The translations under genes and the position numbers were made by a program. Below the pieces are notes generated by a model. It searched no databases. It had not been told where the DNA came from and saw nothing but the letters and a program-made list of their open reading frames with translations. Of a stretch of 64,000 bases of DNA, positions 54,642-63,600 are shown in pieces. Within the stretch, counting starts at the first letter, position 1, and every line of letters starts with the position of its first letter. Source of the stretch: Sphingomonas panacis. Lineage in GTDB: Bacteria; Pseudomonadota; Alphaproteobacteria; Sphingomonadales; Sphingomonadaceae. The stretch is taken from the NCBI RefSeq assembly GCF_001717955.1, contig NZ_CP014168.1, positions 558,001 through 622,000 on the forward strand, in the 5' to 3' direction.

Positions 54642-54956
54642 ATGCCCTGGATCGCACTCACCATCGCCGGGCTGCTCGAAATCGTTTGGGCGTATTTTAT
54701 GAAACAGTCCGCCGGGTTCACCCGCGTCGGGCCATCAGTGGTGACATTGGTCGCGATGATCGCGAGCTTCAGCCTGCTCGGCTATGCGATGCGCAGCCTG
54801 CCGCTGGGCAGCGCCTATATGATCTGGACCGGCATCGGCGCGCTCGGATCGTTCATACTCGGCATCGCGTTGCTCGGCGAAGCGGCGACGCCGGGGCGGC
54901 TGATCGGCGCGGGGCTGCTGCTGGCCGGACTGCTGATCCTGAAGCTGGCGTCCTAG
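54642..54956 (+). CDS. SMR family exporter, SugE/Gdx-like (guanidinium)
   Basis: A 104-residue, four-span small multidrug resistance protein working as a dual-topology dimer. The proton-coupled Glu is in AGLLEIVWAYFMKQSAGFTR (about residue 13) and the SugE-type loop is SLPLGSAYMIWTGIGALGS. The sequence around the Glu fits the Gdx subtype that exports guanidinium better than the EmrE subtype. GGGAGGG lies 5 bases before the ATG. Confidence 0.88.
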   Translation: MPWIALTIAGLLEIVWAYFMKQSAGFTRVGPSVVTLVAMIASFSLLGYAMRSLPLGSAYMIWTGIGALGSFILGIALLGEAATPGRLIGAGLLLAGLLILKLAS

Positions 54957-55577
54957 CGGCGGAACGTTGCTAAGGTGAGCCACCGGAAACACGGTGCGGG
55001 GCGTGTCACTTTTTGGATGTGCCTTGCCGACGCCCCCTGCGCGGGATGCGAAGGCGGACCGGGTACGGTTGGGGCTGACAGTGTCAAAGAGCGTGACCGG
55101 CAGGATGCCGGAAACGGCGGGTGTAGGACAGGTTTGGTGGTGGTGTTTATTGGGCGCGGAATTTGGATGGGTTCCTGCCCGACCTCTTTCGGGCCGACGA
55201 ACCGATAACCATCTCAACCGAAGTGGCGGCGAGCGACCACCTCGGTCGCTCGCTCGTTCGCGATTGAATGACCGCCTTTCCGAAAACCTGCCATTTTTTG
55301 GCAGACGCACAGATACGCCGACCGAGCCATTGATTGTCGGACTGACTTAGCATAAGTCACCGCGACTGTTTCTCGAACAAAGGAAAGGAGTGAACAAATG
55401 CAAGCCGCAACTGCACCTGTCATCACTCCCGTTTTCCGAGTTCAGGAACACATCACATGGGCAAATCCCGTGCGGGCGGCTGCGGTCGCCTGACCCTTTT
55501 TCGCGGCCGTGGCGCCGCGTCCATTTCCCCTAATTCACGTCTGCCGATTGGGATCTCCGCTTTTGGGGAGGGCCGCG
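54957..55577. other. 620-base region between the SMR gene and the RNA-repair operon
   Basis: No convincing protein gene except a possible 31-codon ORF at its right end. It holds several hairpins: CCGGCA-GGA-TGCCGG (55097-55111), a perfect 10-bp stem GCGAGCGACC-ACCTC-GGTCGCTCGC (55229-55253), and CTGCCA-TTTTT-TGGCAG (about 55290-55306). The right part is clearly less GC-rich than the rest (31 of 60 bases in 55381-55440 are G or C). It may be a transfer boundary or encode a structured RNA; neither is proven. Confidence 0.5.
55398..55493 (+). CDS. Possible 31-residue leader peptide
   Basis: ATG at 55398 is preceded by AAAGGAG with 7-base spacing, one of the best ribosome-binding sites in the window. 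It encodes 31 residues starting MQAATAPVITPVFRVQEHIT and ends at a TGA. The last codons lie in a 6-bp hairpin (GGCGGC-TGCG-GTCGCC, 55475-55490), and TTTTT follows 6 bases later (55497-55501). This looks like an attenuation-type leader of the operon beginning 84 bases downstream. No similarity is recognised; translation is unproven. Confidence 0.35.
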   Translation: MQAATAPVITPVFRVQEHITWANPVRAAAVA

Positions 55578-56081
55578 ATGCGCGCTGACATGTTCAAGGT
55601 CATTGTCGAACGTCCCCGCTGGGGCTCGCGCCATGCGCCGCCAGTTAAACTCAAGAAGGACAAGAACGACTTCAAGCACATCGGTCTCAAACGACACGTC
55701 CGCGAACGCTCGGACTATTCGAAATCGCTCAACGAGAATCTCGCGCCGCTCGTCCGCTTTCTTCAGCGGCGCGTGGGACGGCGCTGGGACGACGTGTTCA
55801 GCGAAATCTGCGTCCATCTCGACACTGGCAGCACGGTGAAGATGCACGTTCGCGAGCATCTGCGCGATTTCGTGATCTTCGGCATCTCCCACGGGCGGCA
55901 TGGGGAGTTGTTGCGCGAAGGCCATGTCCTGCGGCCCGACCGGCGCAATTGCCGTGGCCGGGAACTCTATGTCGATCCGCGCGACGGCGTGTTGAAGGAT
56001 CGCGTGTGGTTCTGGCGCGATCAGGGACATGTCGTTCCGCCCGGCAAGCAGCACCTCGGGTGGAAGGATGCGGCGCGATGA
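55578..56081 (+). CDS. Uncharacterised basic protein, first gene of the rtcB-prfH operon
   Basis: A 167-residue protein of no family I can name. The N-terminus MRADMFKVIVERPRWGSRHA is followed by a Lys/Arg-rich stretch, then a helical centre (SKSLNENLAPLVRFLQRRVG and WDDVFSEICVHLDTGST), several histidines, and a beta-like end (LYVDPRDGVLKDRVWFWRDQ). There is no signal peptide or membrane span. The strong positive charge suggests RNA or ribosome binding (inference). GGGGAGGG precedes the ATG by about 5 bases. It overlaps rtcB by ATGA, so it is made together with the RNA ligase. Confidence 0.82.
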   Translation: MRADMFKVIVERPRWGSRHAPPVKLKKDKNDFKHIGLKRHVRERSDYSKSLNENLAPLVRFLQRRVGRRWDDVFSEICVHLDTGSTVKMHVREHLRDFVIFGISHGRHGELLREGHVLRPDRRNCRGRELYVDPRDGVLKDRVWFWRDQGHVVPPGKQHLGWKDAAR

Positions 56082-57175
56082 CCAATGCAACCTTCCATAT
56101 CGTGGCGTCGCCCGAAAGCTGGATCGAGCAGGCGGCGGTGGATCAGCTCCACCACACCGCCCGCCTCGACGACATTGATCGCGTCGTCGGGCTGCCCGAT
56201 TTGCATGCCGGACGCGGTATTGCGGTGGGTGCGGCCTTCTGGTCGCGCAGCCATGTCTATCCCCATCTGGTCGGCAGCGACATCGGATGCGGGATGGGGC
56301 TGTGGCGCTCCGCCCTGCCGCTGCGCAAGTTTCGGCTCGATGCGGCCGAGCGCAAGCTACGGGGACTGGACGCCCCCTGGTCGGGCGATGTTGCCGCGCG
56401 TCTAGCCGAGGCAGGGCTTGCGCCCGATCTTGCCCGCGAAGCGCTGGGCACGATCGGCGGCGGCAACCATTTTGCCGAACTGCTGCGGGTCGAGACGTTG
56501 CATGGGGCCGGAGATGCGGCGGTTGATCCCGCAGCGCTCTATATAATGGTACACAGCGGGTCGCGCGGGCTGGGTCAGACCATCCTCGACGGGCATCTGG
56601 CGCGGCATAATGTCGATGGTCTGATCGCGGGCGAGGCGGCGTGCGCGGACTATCTGGCCGCGCATGACCATGCGATGCACTGGGCCGTGCTCAACCGCGA
56701 ACTGATCGCCGAGCGCTTCCTCGATCGGATCGGGACCAACGGCGAACGCCTGCTCGACATTTGCCACAACAGCGTCACACCACATCAAGGCGGCTGGCTG
56801 CACCGCAAGGGCGCGGCACCCGCAGACAGGGGGCTGGTCGTCATCCCTGGATCGCGCGGAGACATGACCTATCTGGTCCGGCCCCGGCTGGAGCAGGCGG
56901 ACGTGGCGCTGCACTCGCTCGCGCATGGTGCTGGTCGTAAATGGAGCCGCAGCGAGGCCAAGGACAAGCTCGTCCGCCGATTCAGCATCGCCGATCTCGA
57001 GCGGACGAAACTCGGCAGCCGGGTGATCTGCGAGGATCGCGACCTGATCTATGAGGAGGCGCCGCAGGCGTACAAGGACATCCATCAGGTTGTGCGCGAT
57101 CTCGAAACGGCGGGGCTGATCGATCTGGTCGCGACGCTGCGCCCGCTCCTGACCTACAAGATGAGGCGCGCATGA
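56078..57175 (+). CDS. rtcB: RtcB-type RNA ligase (PrfH-associated RtcB2)
   Basis: GTP-dependent ligase joining RNA ends with a 2',3'-cyclic or 3'-phosphate to a 5'-OH. 365 residues, shorter than E. coli RtcB1. Mn2+ ligands and catalytic residues are all present: Cys71 in GSDIGCGMG, His131 in GGGNHFAEL, His159 in VHSGSRGLG, His230 in ICHNS, and the GMP-accepting His283 in LAHGAGRKWSR. It overlaps both neighbours by ATGA. The partner prfH marks it as the ribosome-repair type rather than the RtcA-linked type. Confidence 0.94.
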   Translation: MTNATFHIVASPESWIEQAAVDQLHHTARLDDIDRVVGLPDLHAGRGIAVGAAFWSRSHVYPHLVGSDIGCGMGLWRSALPLRKFRLDAAERKLRGLDAPWSGDVAARLAEAGLAPDLAREALGTIGGGNHFAELLRVETLHGAGDAAVDPAALYIMVHSGSRGLGQTILDGHLARHNVDGLIAGEAACADYLAAHDHAMHWAVLNRELIAERFLDRIGTNGERLLDICHNSVTPHQGGWLHRKGAAPADRGLVVIPGSRGDMTYLVRPRLEQADVALHSLAHGAGRKWSRSEAKDKLVRRFSIADLERTKLGSRVICEDRDLIYEEAPQAYKDIHQVVRDLETAGLIDLVATLRPLLTYKMRRA

Positions 57176-57788
57176 CGGAGATAATCCTGCATCTGTCCTC
57201 CGGCCAGGGGCCGAAGGAGTGCGAGTGGGTCGTTGCCGAACTGGCCAACGCTCTATGCCGGGAAGGGAGTGGTGCAGGCCTAGCTTGCGAACCGATCGAG
57301 CCAATCCAAGGGCCGGTGTCGACGGCATTGCTGCGCATATCGGGCGACGGGGCGGAGGCGTTCGCCGCCACCTGTATCGGCACGATCTGCTGGATCGGAA
57401 CCAGCCCGTTTCGCCCCTGCACAAGCGGCGCAACTGGTTCGTGGGCGTGCAACCCGTCCGGATCGACGAACAGCCGGCCGACTTGCGGAAAGAAGACATT
57501 CGCTACCAGACCTTCCGCGCCTCCGGGCCGGGCGGTCAGCATGTCAACAAGACCGATAGCGCCGTTCGTGCCAAGCATTTGCCGACCGGCCTTGTCGTGT
57601 CGTCGCAGGATCAACGCTCGCAATTCGCCAATAAGAGGATCGCCCGGCTCAAGCTGGCGATGCTGCTCGACGATCGCCGCCGCGCAGACCAAGCCGGAGG
57701 CAAGCGGGCATTGTGGGATCATAACCGCGAACTCGAACGTGGCAATGCGGCTCGTACGTACGAGGGCGATCGGTTCCGGCGGCGCTAG
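57172..57788 (+). pseudogene. prfH: Peptide release factor homologue PrfH, interrupted by one frame change
   Basis: PrfH rescues ribosomes whose 16S RNA is cut in the decoding centre. The ATG frame gives the N-terminal domain (MTEIILHLSSGQGPKECEWV through GTICWIGTSPFRP). The rest (HKRRNWFVGVQPVRIDEQ and the catalytic SGPGGQHVNKTDSAVRA) is in the -1 frame, ending at TAG 57788. The switch falls on CGC-CCC-TG (57412-57419): one C seems missing from a C-run, or the ribosome slips back one base there. Joined, the product is about 205 residues, the length of E. coli PrfH as I recall it. If the first frame is read on, it stays open to 57810 but without GGQ. Start overlaps the rtcB stop by ATGA. Confidence 0.85.
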
Positions 57789-58227
57789 TCCACAACGCCG
57801 AGCAGCTTGAGCGAATGGCAGCTTCGCGCGTCATCAGCGGCCGAAGCGGCCACTCGCTCATTGGTCATATATCGACCAAGTTCCGCCACCCCCGGCCGTG
57901 CTTTGAACGGCGGCCTCTGCCGGAACCTGCCGTTCGCCGTCTGGCAACAACGCACCCCGTGTGGCGATTAGGCCCGTTTGCCATGGCCGTTCTAGCAGCA
58001 CTGTGACTAACGCCGAGCTGGTTCGCGGGTCAGTGTCATAAGTCTGAGCTGGCTGGCATCAACCGGGCTTGCTCAGACCGAACCCATCGAAGGACGAACC
58101 ATATCTCTTCGCTTGGCGTCATATGCAAATCGATTGGCGGGAAACGCCAATGCTCAGAAGCGGCAGGCTGCTTACCACGACCTCACCCGGCCAGCGAAAT
58201 CGGTGCGGGCCAGATGGAGTCAGACAC
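57789..58227. other. 439-base region after prfH
   Basis: No supported gene. Two inverted repeats stand out: TTGGTC-ATATATC-GACCAA (57861-57879), with the look of a regulator site, and TGGCG-GGAAA-CGCCA (58136-58150). The region is less GC-rich than the flanking core genes. It should contain the promoter of the hydrolase gene at 58228. Confidence 0.45.
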
Positions 58228-59196
58228 ATGAACAATCTCATCAAAGATGCCCTGCTGATCCCGGTCGGCGAACCCCGCCAGACGATCTCGGTAAGCCCCG
58301 TGGTTCTCGAAGTTGAAAAGCGCCCGATCCCGCTCGAACTGCGCATCACCGCGCCCATCTCTGGCGACAACCTGCCGGTGGTACTGCTTTCGCATGGTCA
58401 TGGGCCGTCATTCTACCTTCCGTCGAAAGATGGCTACGGGCCGCTCGTCAACTTCTATGCGGAGCATGGCTTCGTCGTTATCCAGCCGACTCACCTCAAT
58501 TCGAAAGTCGCCGGTATGCCGGCCGATGGGGCGGGAGGCCCGCTCTTCTGGCGCTCGCGCGTCGAGGACATGACCGCTATCATAGATCAGTTGGACACGA
58601 TCGAGGCCGCCGTACCCGCAATCGCGGGCCGCATTGATCGCAGTCGCATCGCCGTTATCGGCCATTCGATGGGCGGGCAGACCGCAGGTGTTCTGCTGGG
58701 CGCGCGGCTGACCGATCCGCACGATCCAAACGCCCAGAACGTCAACATGCGCGAGCCGCGCATCGCGGCGGGGATCATGCTGACAGCGCCAGGCAATGGC
58801 GGGGCTTCGCTGAGCGAGATGGCGGCAAGCCGCTACAGCTTCTTCAACCCCGATTTCTCGCATCTAACCACGCAGACGTTGGTGGTCGTCGGTGATGACG
58901 ACGCCTCTCCGCATCTGACGGTTCGTGGCCCGGCCTGGCACGCTGACGCCTTCCACGATGGCCCGGGGGCCGACGCCCTGCTGACCGTGATCGGCGGCAA
59001 GCACGGCCTGGGCGGCATCGCGGGCTATGATGCCAAGGAAACCGACGACGAAGACCCGGAGCGCATGGAGATCGTCCTTCGGACGACTTGGGCTTATCTG
59101 CGCTCAGCTTTGTACGACGGGGACGATGCTTGGCCGGTGGCAAGGCAAGCGCTCGTCGAGCATTGCTCCGGCCATGCCAAGGTTGAGGTCAAGTGA
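58228..59196 (+). CDS. Alpha/beta hydrolase, chlorophyllase/dienelactone hydrolase-like
   Basis: A 322-residue cytosolic hydrolase. The oxyanion region VVLLSHGHGPSFYLPS, nucleophile elbow AVIGHSMGGQTAG and a late acid/His pair (VVVGDDDASPHLT; IGGKHGLGG) form the expected triad. It resembles platelet-activating-factor acetylhydrolase/chlorophyllase-type esterases. ATG 58228 has GGAG 8 bases upstream. An AraC-type regulator follows 117 bases downstream on the same strand and may control it. Confidence 0.83.
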   Translation: MNNLIKDALLIPVGEPRQTISVSPVVLEVEKRPIPLELRITAPISGDNLPVVLLSHGHGPSFYLPSKDGYGPLVNFYAEHGFVVIQPTHLNSKVAGMPADGAGGPLFWRSRVEDMTAIIDQLDTIEAAVPAIAGRIDRSRIAVIGHSMGGQTAGVLLGARLTDPHDPNAQNVNMREPRIAAGIMLTAPGNGGASLSEMAASRYSFFNPDFSHLTTQTLVVVGDDDASPHLTVRGPAWHADAFHDGPGADALLTVIGGKHGLGGIAGYDAKETDDEDPERMEIVLRTTWAYLRSALYDGDDAWPVARQALVEHCSGHAKVEVK

Positions 59197-59313
59197 CATG
59201 AGGAGGCCGGACCGAGCCGGACGATAGGCGCTGCCTGGCTCACGTGGCACAAGACCGCGACGCGATAGGCCATGTCGCGTTCCTGACCCGCCGAACAAAC
59301 CTGCCCTGCTGAG

Positions 59314-60345
59314 ATGGTGCCGAAGATGACAAACAGCATTCCCGACAAATGCCGTCTCCAGCAGTCTTTCTGGTCGGCGGTGGAGGCGACCGGCATGAGC
59401 CCGGTCGCGGTGCTTCGCCAGGCCCGCCTGCCCGTGACGCTCCACCTCGATACCGGCCGATTCGTGAGCACTGCGCAGTTCTTCTCGCTGTGGAACGCGT
59501 TGTCCGACCTTTCGGGGGATCGGGACTATTGGCTTCGTTTCGTTCAGGCGACAGAATCGGTGGGGCACCAGCCCATGTTCGTTGCCGCATGCCTCGGCTC
59601 CGATTTCCGCGATGGCATTGGGCGCGTCGCGCGGTTCAAACAGTTCACGATGCCGGAGCGGATAGCGGTCGAGGAGCGGGGTTCGGAGGTCCACATCCGC
59701 AAACGGTGGTTTTACGCCGAAGGCTTGGAGCCAGACCTGTCGGTCGATGTCAGCTTCGCATTCCTGCTGTCACTTGGACGGCGCGGAACCGGCCAAAGAT
59801 TGACCCCGCTCCGGCTGGAACTGACCCGGAGCAGCGCGCCGACGGCGGGACAAAACAGCTTCTTTGGGTGCCCGATCGTCTATGAAAAAGCGGACGACGT
59901 GCTCGTGTTGAAGGCGTCTGATCTCGATCTTCCTTTTCCCGGACACAATGCCGAGCTGATCGACATTCTTACCCCAGCGCTGGAGGAAAGCTTAGGCCGT
60001 CTAAAGCCCCGCAGCTCGTTCTCAGAGCAGGTCAAGGCCGTGCTGAAGCGCGGGTTCGCCAGCGGCCGCCCAGAGGTCTCCGCAGTCGCTCGCGACCTCG
60101 GGACCAGCGAGCGCACATTGCAGCGGCGCATCACCGACGAGGGGGGCAGTTTTCGCGCGTTGGTCCAGGAGGCGCGAAAGGAGTTAGGTCGCAAGCTGCT
60201 CGCCGAACCCTATGCCGACGTGGCGGAGGTCGCCTGCATCCTCGGGTTCCAGGACACGACCTCATTCTACCGGGCGTTCCGCAGTTGGGAGGGCGTCACC
60301 CCCCAGGTCTGGCGGAGCCGCAACGTCGTGATACAATCAGTCTGA
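59314..60345 (+). CDS. AraC family transcriptional regulator
   Basis: A 343-residue regulator. The N-terminal part (about 1-200) matches the arabinose-binding-like domain of the OruR/ArgR subgroup (GRFVSTAQFFSLWNALSDLS). The C-terminal DNA-binding domain has both helix-turn-helix units: VSAVARDLGTSERTLQRRI and VAEVACILGFQDTTSFYRAF, followed by the GVTPQVWRS end. The effector is unknown. ATG 59326 is an alternative start. The adjacent hydrolase is the most likely target. Confidence 0.88.
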   Translation: MVPKMTNSIPDKCRLQQSFWSAVEATGMSPVAVLRQARLPVTLHLDTGRFVSTAQFFSLWNALSDLSGDRDYWLRFVQATESVGHQPMFVAACLGSDFRDGIGRVARFKQFTMPERIAVEERGSEVHIRKRWFYAEGLEPDLSVDVSFAFLLSLGRRGTGQRLTPLRLELTRSSAPTAGQNSFFGCPIVYEKADDVLVLKASDLDLPFPGHNAELIDILTPALEESLGRLKPRSSFSEQVKAVLKRGFASGRPEVSAVARDLGTSERTLQRRITDEGGSFRALVQEARKELGRKLLAEPYADVAEVACILGFQDTTSFYRAFRSWEGVTPQVWRSRNVVIQSV

Positions 60346-60699
60346 CGCGAGCACGTGTTCGAAGGGTAGCTGCGCTGTCCGCGAACTGGTCGACGCCACC
60401 GCGCCCCGTGGCCGGCGACAAGGCCTTTGCGACCTGCTCGCACCGCCTACCGAGACGTCAGGAGAGGCCAAGCAGTCAGCGGTGGGACGCATGGTGGCTG
60501 ACCTGTGACGGAAGCGGCATGTTGTCCCGAGGATATTGCGGGAACCGGCCGGCCAGCTCCCGACCGAATCTTGACCATTCTTCCGGCGGATCGGCGAACG
60601 CCGATTGCCGGTTTCCGACAAGATCTGCGCTCCGAACCAATTCGCATGAACCAACGCCGCCACCTGGGCAGTTGAGCATCGAGAATCGGGGCGCCCCCC
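60346..60699. other. 354-base region between the AraC gene and dnaE2
   Basis: No gene is supported. Short open frames on the minus strand (for example 60476-60703) have no recognisable motif or ribosome-binding site. It is probably the right edge of the accessory stretch. Confidence 0.4.
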
Positions 60700-63600
60700 T
60701 CAATGAAAGTCATGGCTCTTCACCGGGATCACCGCCGCCCGCTCGCGGTAGTGCCAGTCGATCCGGCCCGGTCGCCACTCCGGGTCGCGCGGGTCGATCG
60801 TGCCGCCGTGGGTGGCGCCGTCGCCGGGCATGGTGAGGCGGGGCAGATCGATCTCGCCGACCTGTGCGAGCAGCGGCGTCAAGTCGACGATGCGGTCGGC
60901 GACGACGTGGATCACTAATCCCTCCTTCTGAACGCGGCCGATGATCGACACCATCGTCGCGGTCATCACGGTGCGGCGCTGCGCTTCGAACCGGTCGGGC
61001 CAGAGGATGCCGTTGGCGATTCCGGTCTCATCCTCGATGGTGATGAACAAGACGCCCTTCGCACTGCCCGGCCGCTGGCGCACGAGGATGACCCCCGCCA
61101 CCTCGACGCGCGCGCCGTCCTTGATGTGCTGGAGATCGCCGCAAGTCCGCATACCCCGCCGAGTCAGTTCGCCGCGCAGGAAGGTGAGCGGATGCGCGCG
61201 CAGCGAGAGTTGAGTCGCGCGGTAATCCTCCACCACCTCGCGGCCGGCGGTGAGCGGCACCAGCGCGACCGGCGGCTCGATGCCGGATTCGCGCGCATCG
61301 GCGGCGGCGAACAGCGGCAAGGGCTTCGCACCGAGCCCGCGCACCGCCCACAACGCCTGCCGCCGGTCGAGCCCGAGCGCGTGGAACGCATCGGCGCGCG
61401 CGAGTTTCTCCAGCGCGAGCGTCGAGAGTTTGGCGCGGCGCCATACGTCCTCGACGGAGGTGAACGGCGCGGCCGCGCGCGCCATCAGCAGCTTGCCGGC
61501 CTCCGCGCCGGACAGGCCGGAGACGATGCGGAGGCCGAGACGGAGGGGATGGCGCATCACACTGGCTTGGTCCTTCCCCGCATTCTCGCTATTTTTCCCG
61601 TTCTCCCGCGAACGCGGGAGTCCAGAGTCCCTAGAGCCGCGAGTCGGTGTTTCGCCTGGCCCTGGATTCCCGCTTTCGCGGGAAAACGCGACAGGACTGC
61701 GTGCTCGCAGCGACGGTTGCACAGGTCTCGCCTGCGCCCGGGAAGCCGCTTCGGAAGGCTCAACCAACACCGTATCCCAGTCGCTCGCGTTGACGCACGG
61801 CGGCAGCACGTCGACGCCGTGCGCGCGCGCATCGCGGACGATCTGCGCGGGCGCGTAGAACCCCATCGGCTGCGCGTTGAGCAGCGCCGCGCAGAACACG
61901 TCCGGGTGGTGATGCTTCATCCAGCACGACGCATAGGCGATCTTGGCGAAGCTCGCCGCGTGGCTTTCGGGAAAGCCATAGCTGCCGAACCCCTCGATCT
62001 GCTTGACGAGTCGTTCGGCGAATGCCTGGGTGATGCCGTTGGCGCGCATGCCGCTGACCAGCTTCTCGTTGAACTTGCCGACCCCGCCGGTCATCTTGAA
62101 GGTCGCCATCGCGCGGCGGAGTTGATCGGCCTCGGCGGCGGTGAAACCCGCGCCGACGATCGCGACCTGCATCGCCTGTTCCTGAAACAACGGCACGCCA
62201 AGCGTCTTTTCCAGCACCGCCTCAAGCGCGGCATTGGGGTAGCTGACCCTCTCCTTGCCCTCGCGGCGCTTGAGATAGGGATGCACCATGTCGCCCTGGA
62301 TCGGCCCCGGCCGCACGATCGCGACTTCGATGACGAGATCGTAGAATTCTTTGGGCTTCATGCGCGGCAGCATCGACATTTGCGCACGGCTCTCGATCTG
62401 GAACACGCCGAGCGTATCGGCGCGCTGGATCATGTCGTAGGTGCCGGGATCATCGGTCTGCAGCGCGCCCGACGCCATGTCGAGATCGAGGCCTTTGTGC
62501 TCGCGTAACAGATCGAAGCAGCGCCGCATGCAGCCGAGCATACCGAGGCCGAGGATATCGACCTTCATGAAGCCGAGTTCCTCGATATCGCCCTTTTCCC
62601 ATTCGATCACACGCCGATCCACCATCGCGGCGGGTTCGATCGGCACGAGCTCATCGAGCCGGTCGCGGGTCAGCACGAAGCCGCCGGGATGCTGCGAGAG
62701 ATGGCGCGGCGTGCCGATCAACTGTGTGGCGAGATCGAGTGCGAGCGCGAGACGCGGCTCGGTCTTGTCTAGGTTGAGCGCCTCGACATGCGCGTCGGGC
62801 ACGCCCTCGCTCGACCAGCCCCAGATCTGGCTGGCAAGCCCGGCCGTCATGTCCTCGGGCAGACCCAGCGCCTTGCCGACCTCGCGGATGCTGCCGCGCG
62901 AGCGGAAGCGGCTGACCACGGCGGTCAGTGCGGCATGCTGCGCACCATAGGTCTCGTAAATCCACTGAATGACGCGCTCGCGCTGCTCATGCTCGAAATC
63001 GACATCGATATCGGGCGGCTCGTGGCGATCCTTGTTGATGAAGCGTTCGAACAGCAGCTTGCGCTCGACCGGGTCGATCGAGGTGATGTTCAAGACATAG
63101 CAGATCACCGAATTCGCGGCCGAACCGCGCCCCTGACACAAAATGCGCTGAGCGCGGGCATAGGCCATGATCGAATTCACGGTCAGGAAATAGGGCGCGT
63201 AGCCCATCTCGCCGACCAGCCCGAGTTCGTGTTCGAGCAATTCGGTATAGGCGCGTGGCGGATTTCCATCGAATTTCCGCGCGAGTGCCGTGCGGGCGAG
63301 ATGTTCGAGCGCGGCCTGCGGCGAGCGTCCGCTGAGCACGACCTCATCGGGATATTGATAATCGAGATCGCGCGGGGAGAAAGTGCAGCGCTCGACGACC
63401 GCCTCGACGGCGGCGAGCGCGTGGCGGTGGTGGCGGAAGCGGCGCGCCATCTCCTCGGGGCTTTTGAGATGCCGGTCGGCGCTGCGTTCGCGACGGAAAC
63501 CAAGTTCGTCGATCGTGCATTTCTCACGGATCGCGGTGACGACGTCCTGCAACATGCGGCGCTCGGGCAGGTCGTAAAGCACGTCCCCGGTCACGATCGG

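Noticed and set aside
55290..55306. A sigma-54 promoter for the rtcB operon, as in E. coli rtcBA
   Set aside because: TTGGCA occurs here, but the TTGC half at the correct spacing is missing.
55097..55501. A tRNA or tRNA-like gene near the left edge of the accessory stretch
   Set aside because: Hairpins are present, but no T-arm GTTCRAnYC pattern, anticodon arm or acceptor pairing could be assembled.
55457..55588. A 43-codon ORF (MGKSRAGGCGRLTLF...) overlapping the start of the 167-residue gene
   Set aside because: Weak ribosome-binding site at 9-base spacing and overlap with both the 31-codon ORF and the next gene; the 31-codon ORF has much better signals.
60476..60703. A 75-codon minus-strand ORF between the AraC gene and dnaE2
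   Set aside because: No ribosome-binding site or recognisable motif, and its 5' end overlaps the end of dnaE2.
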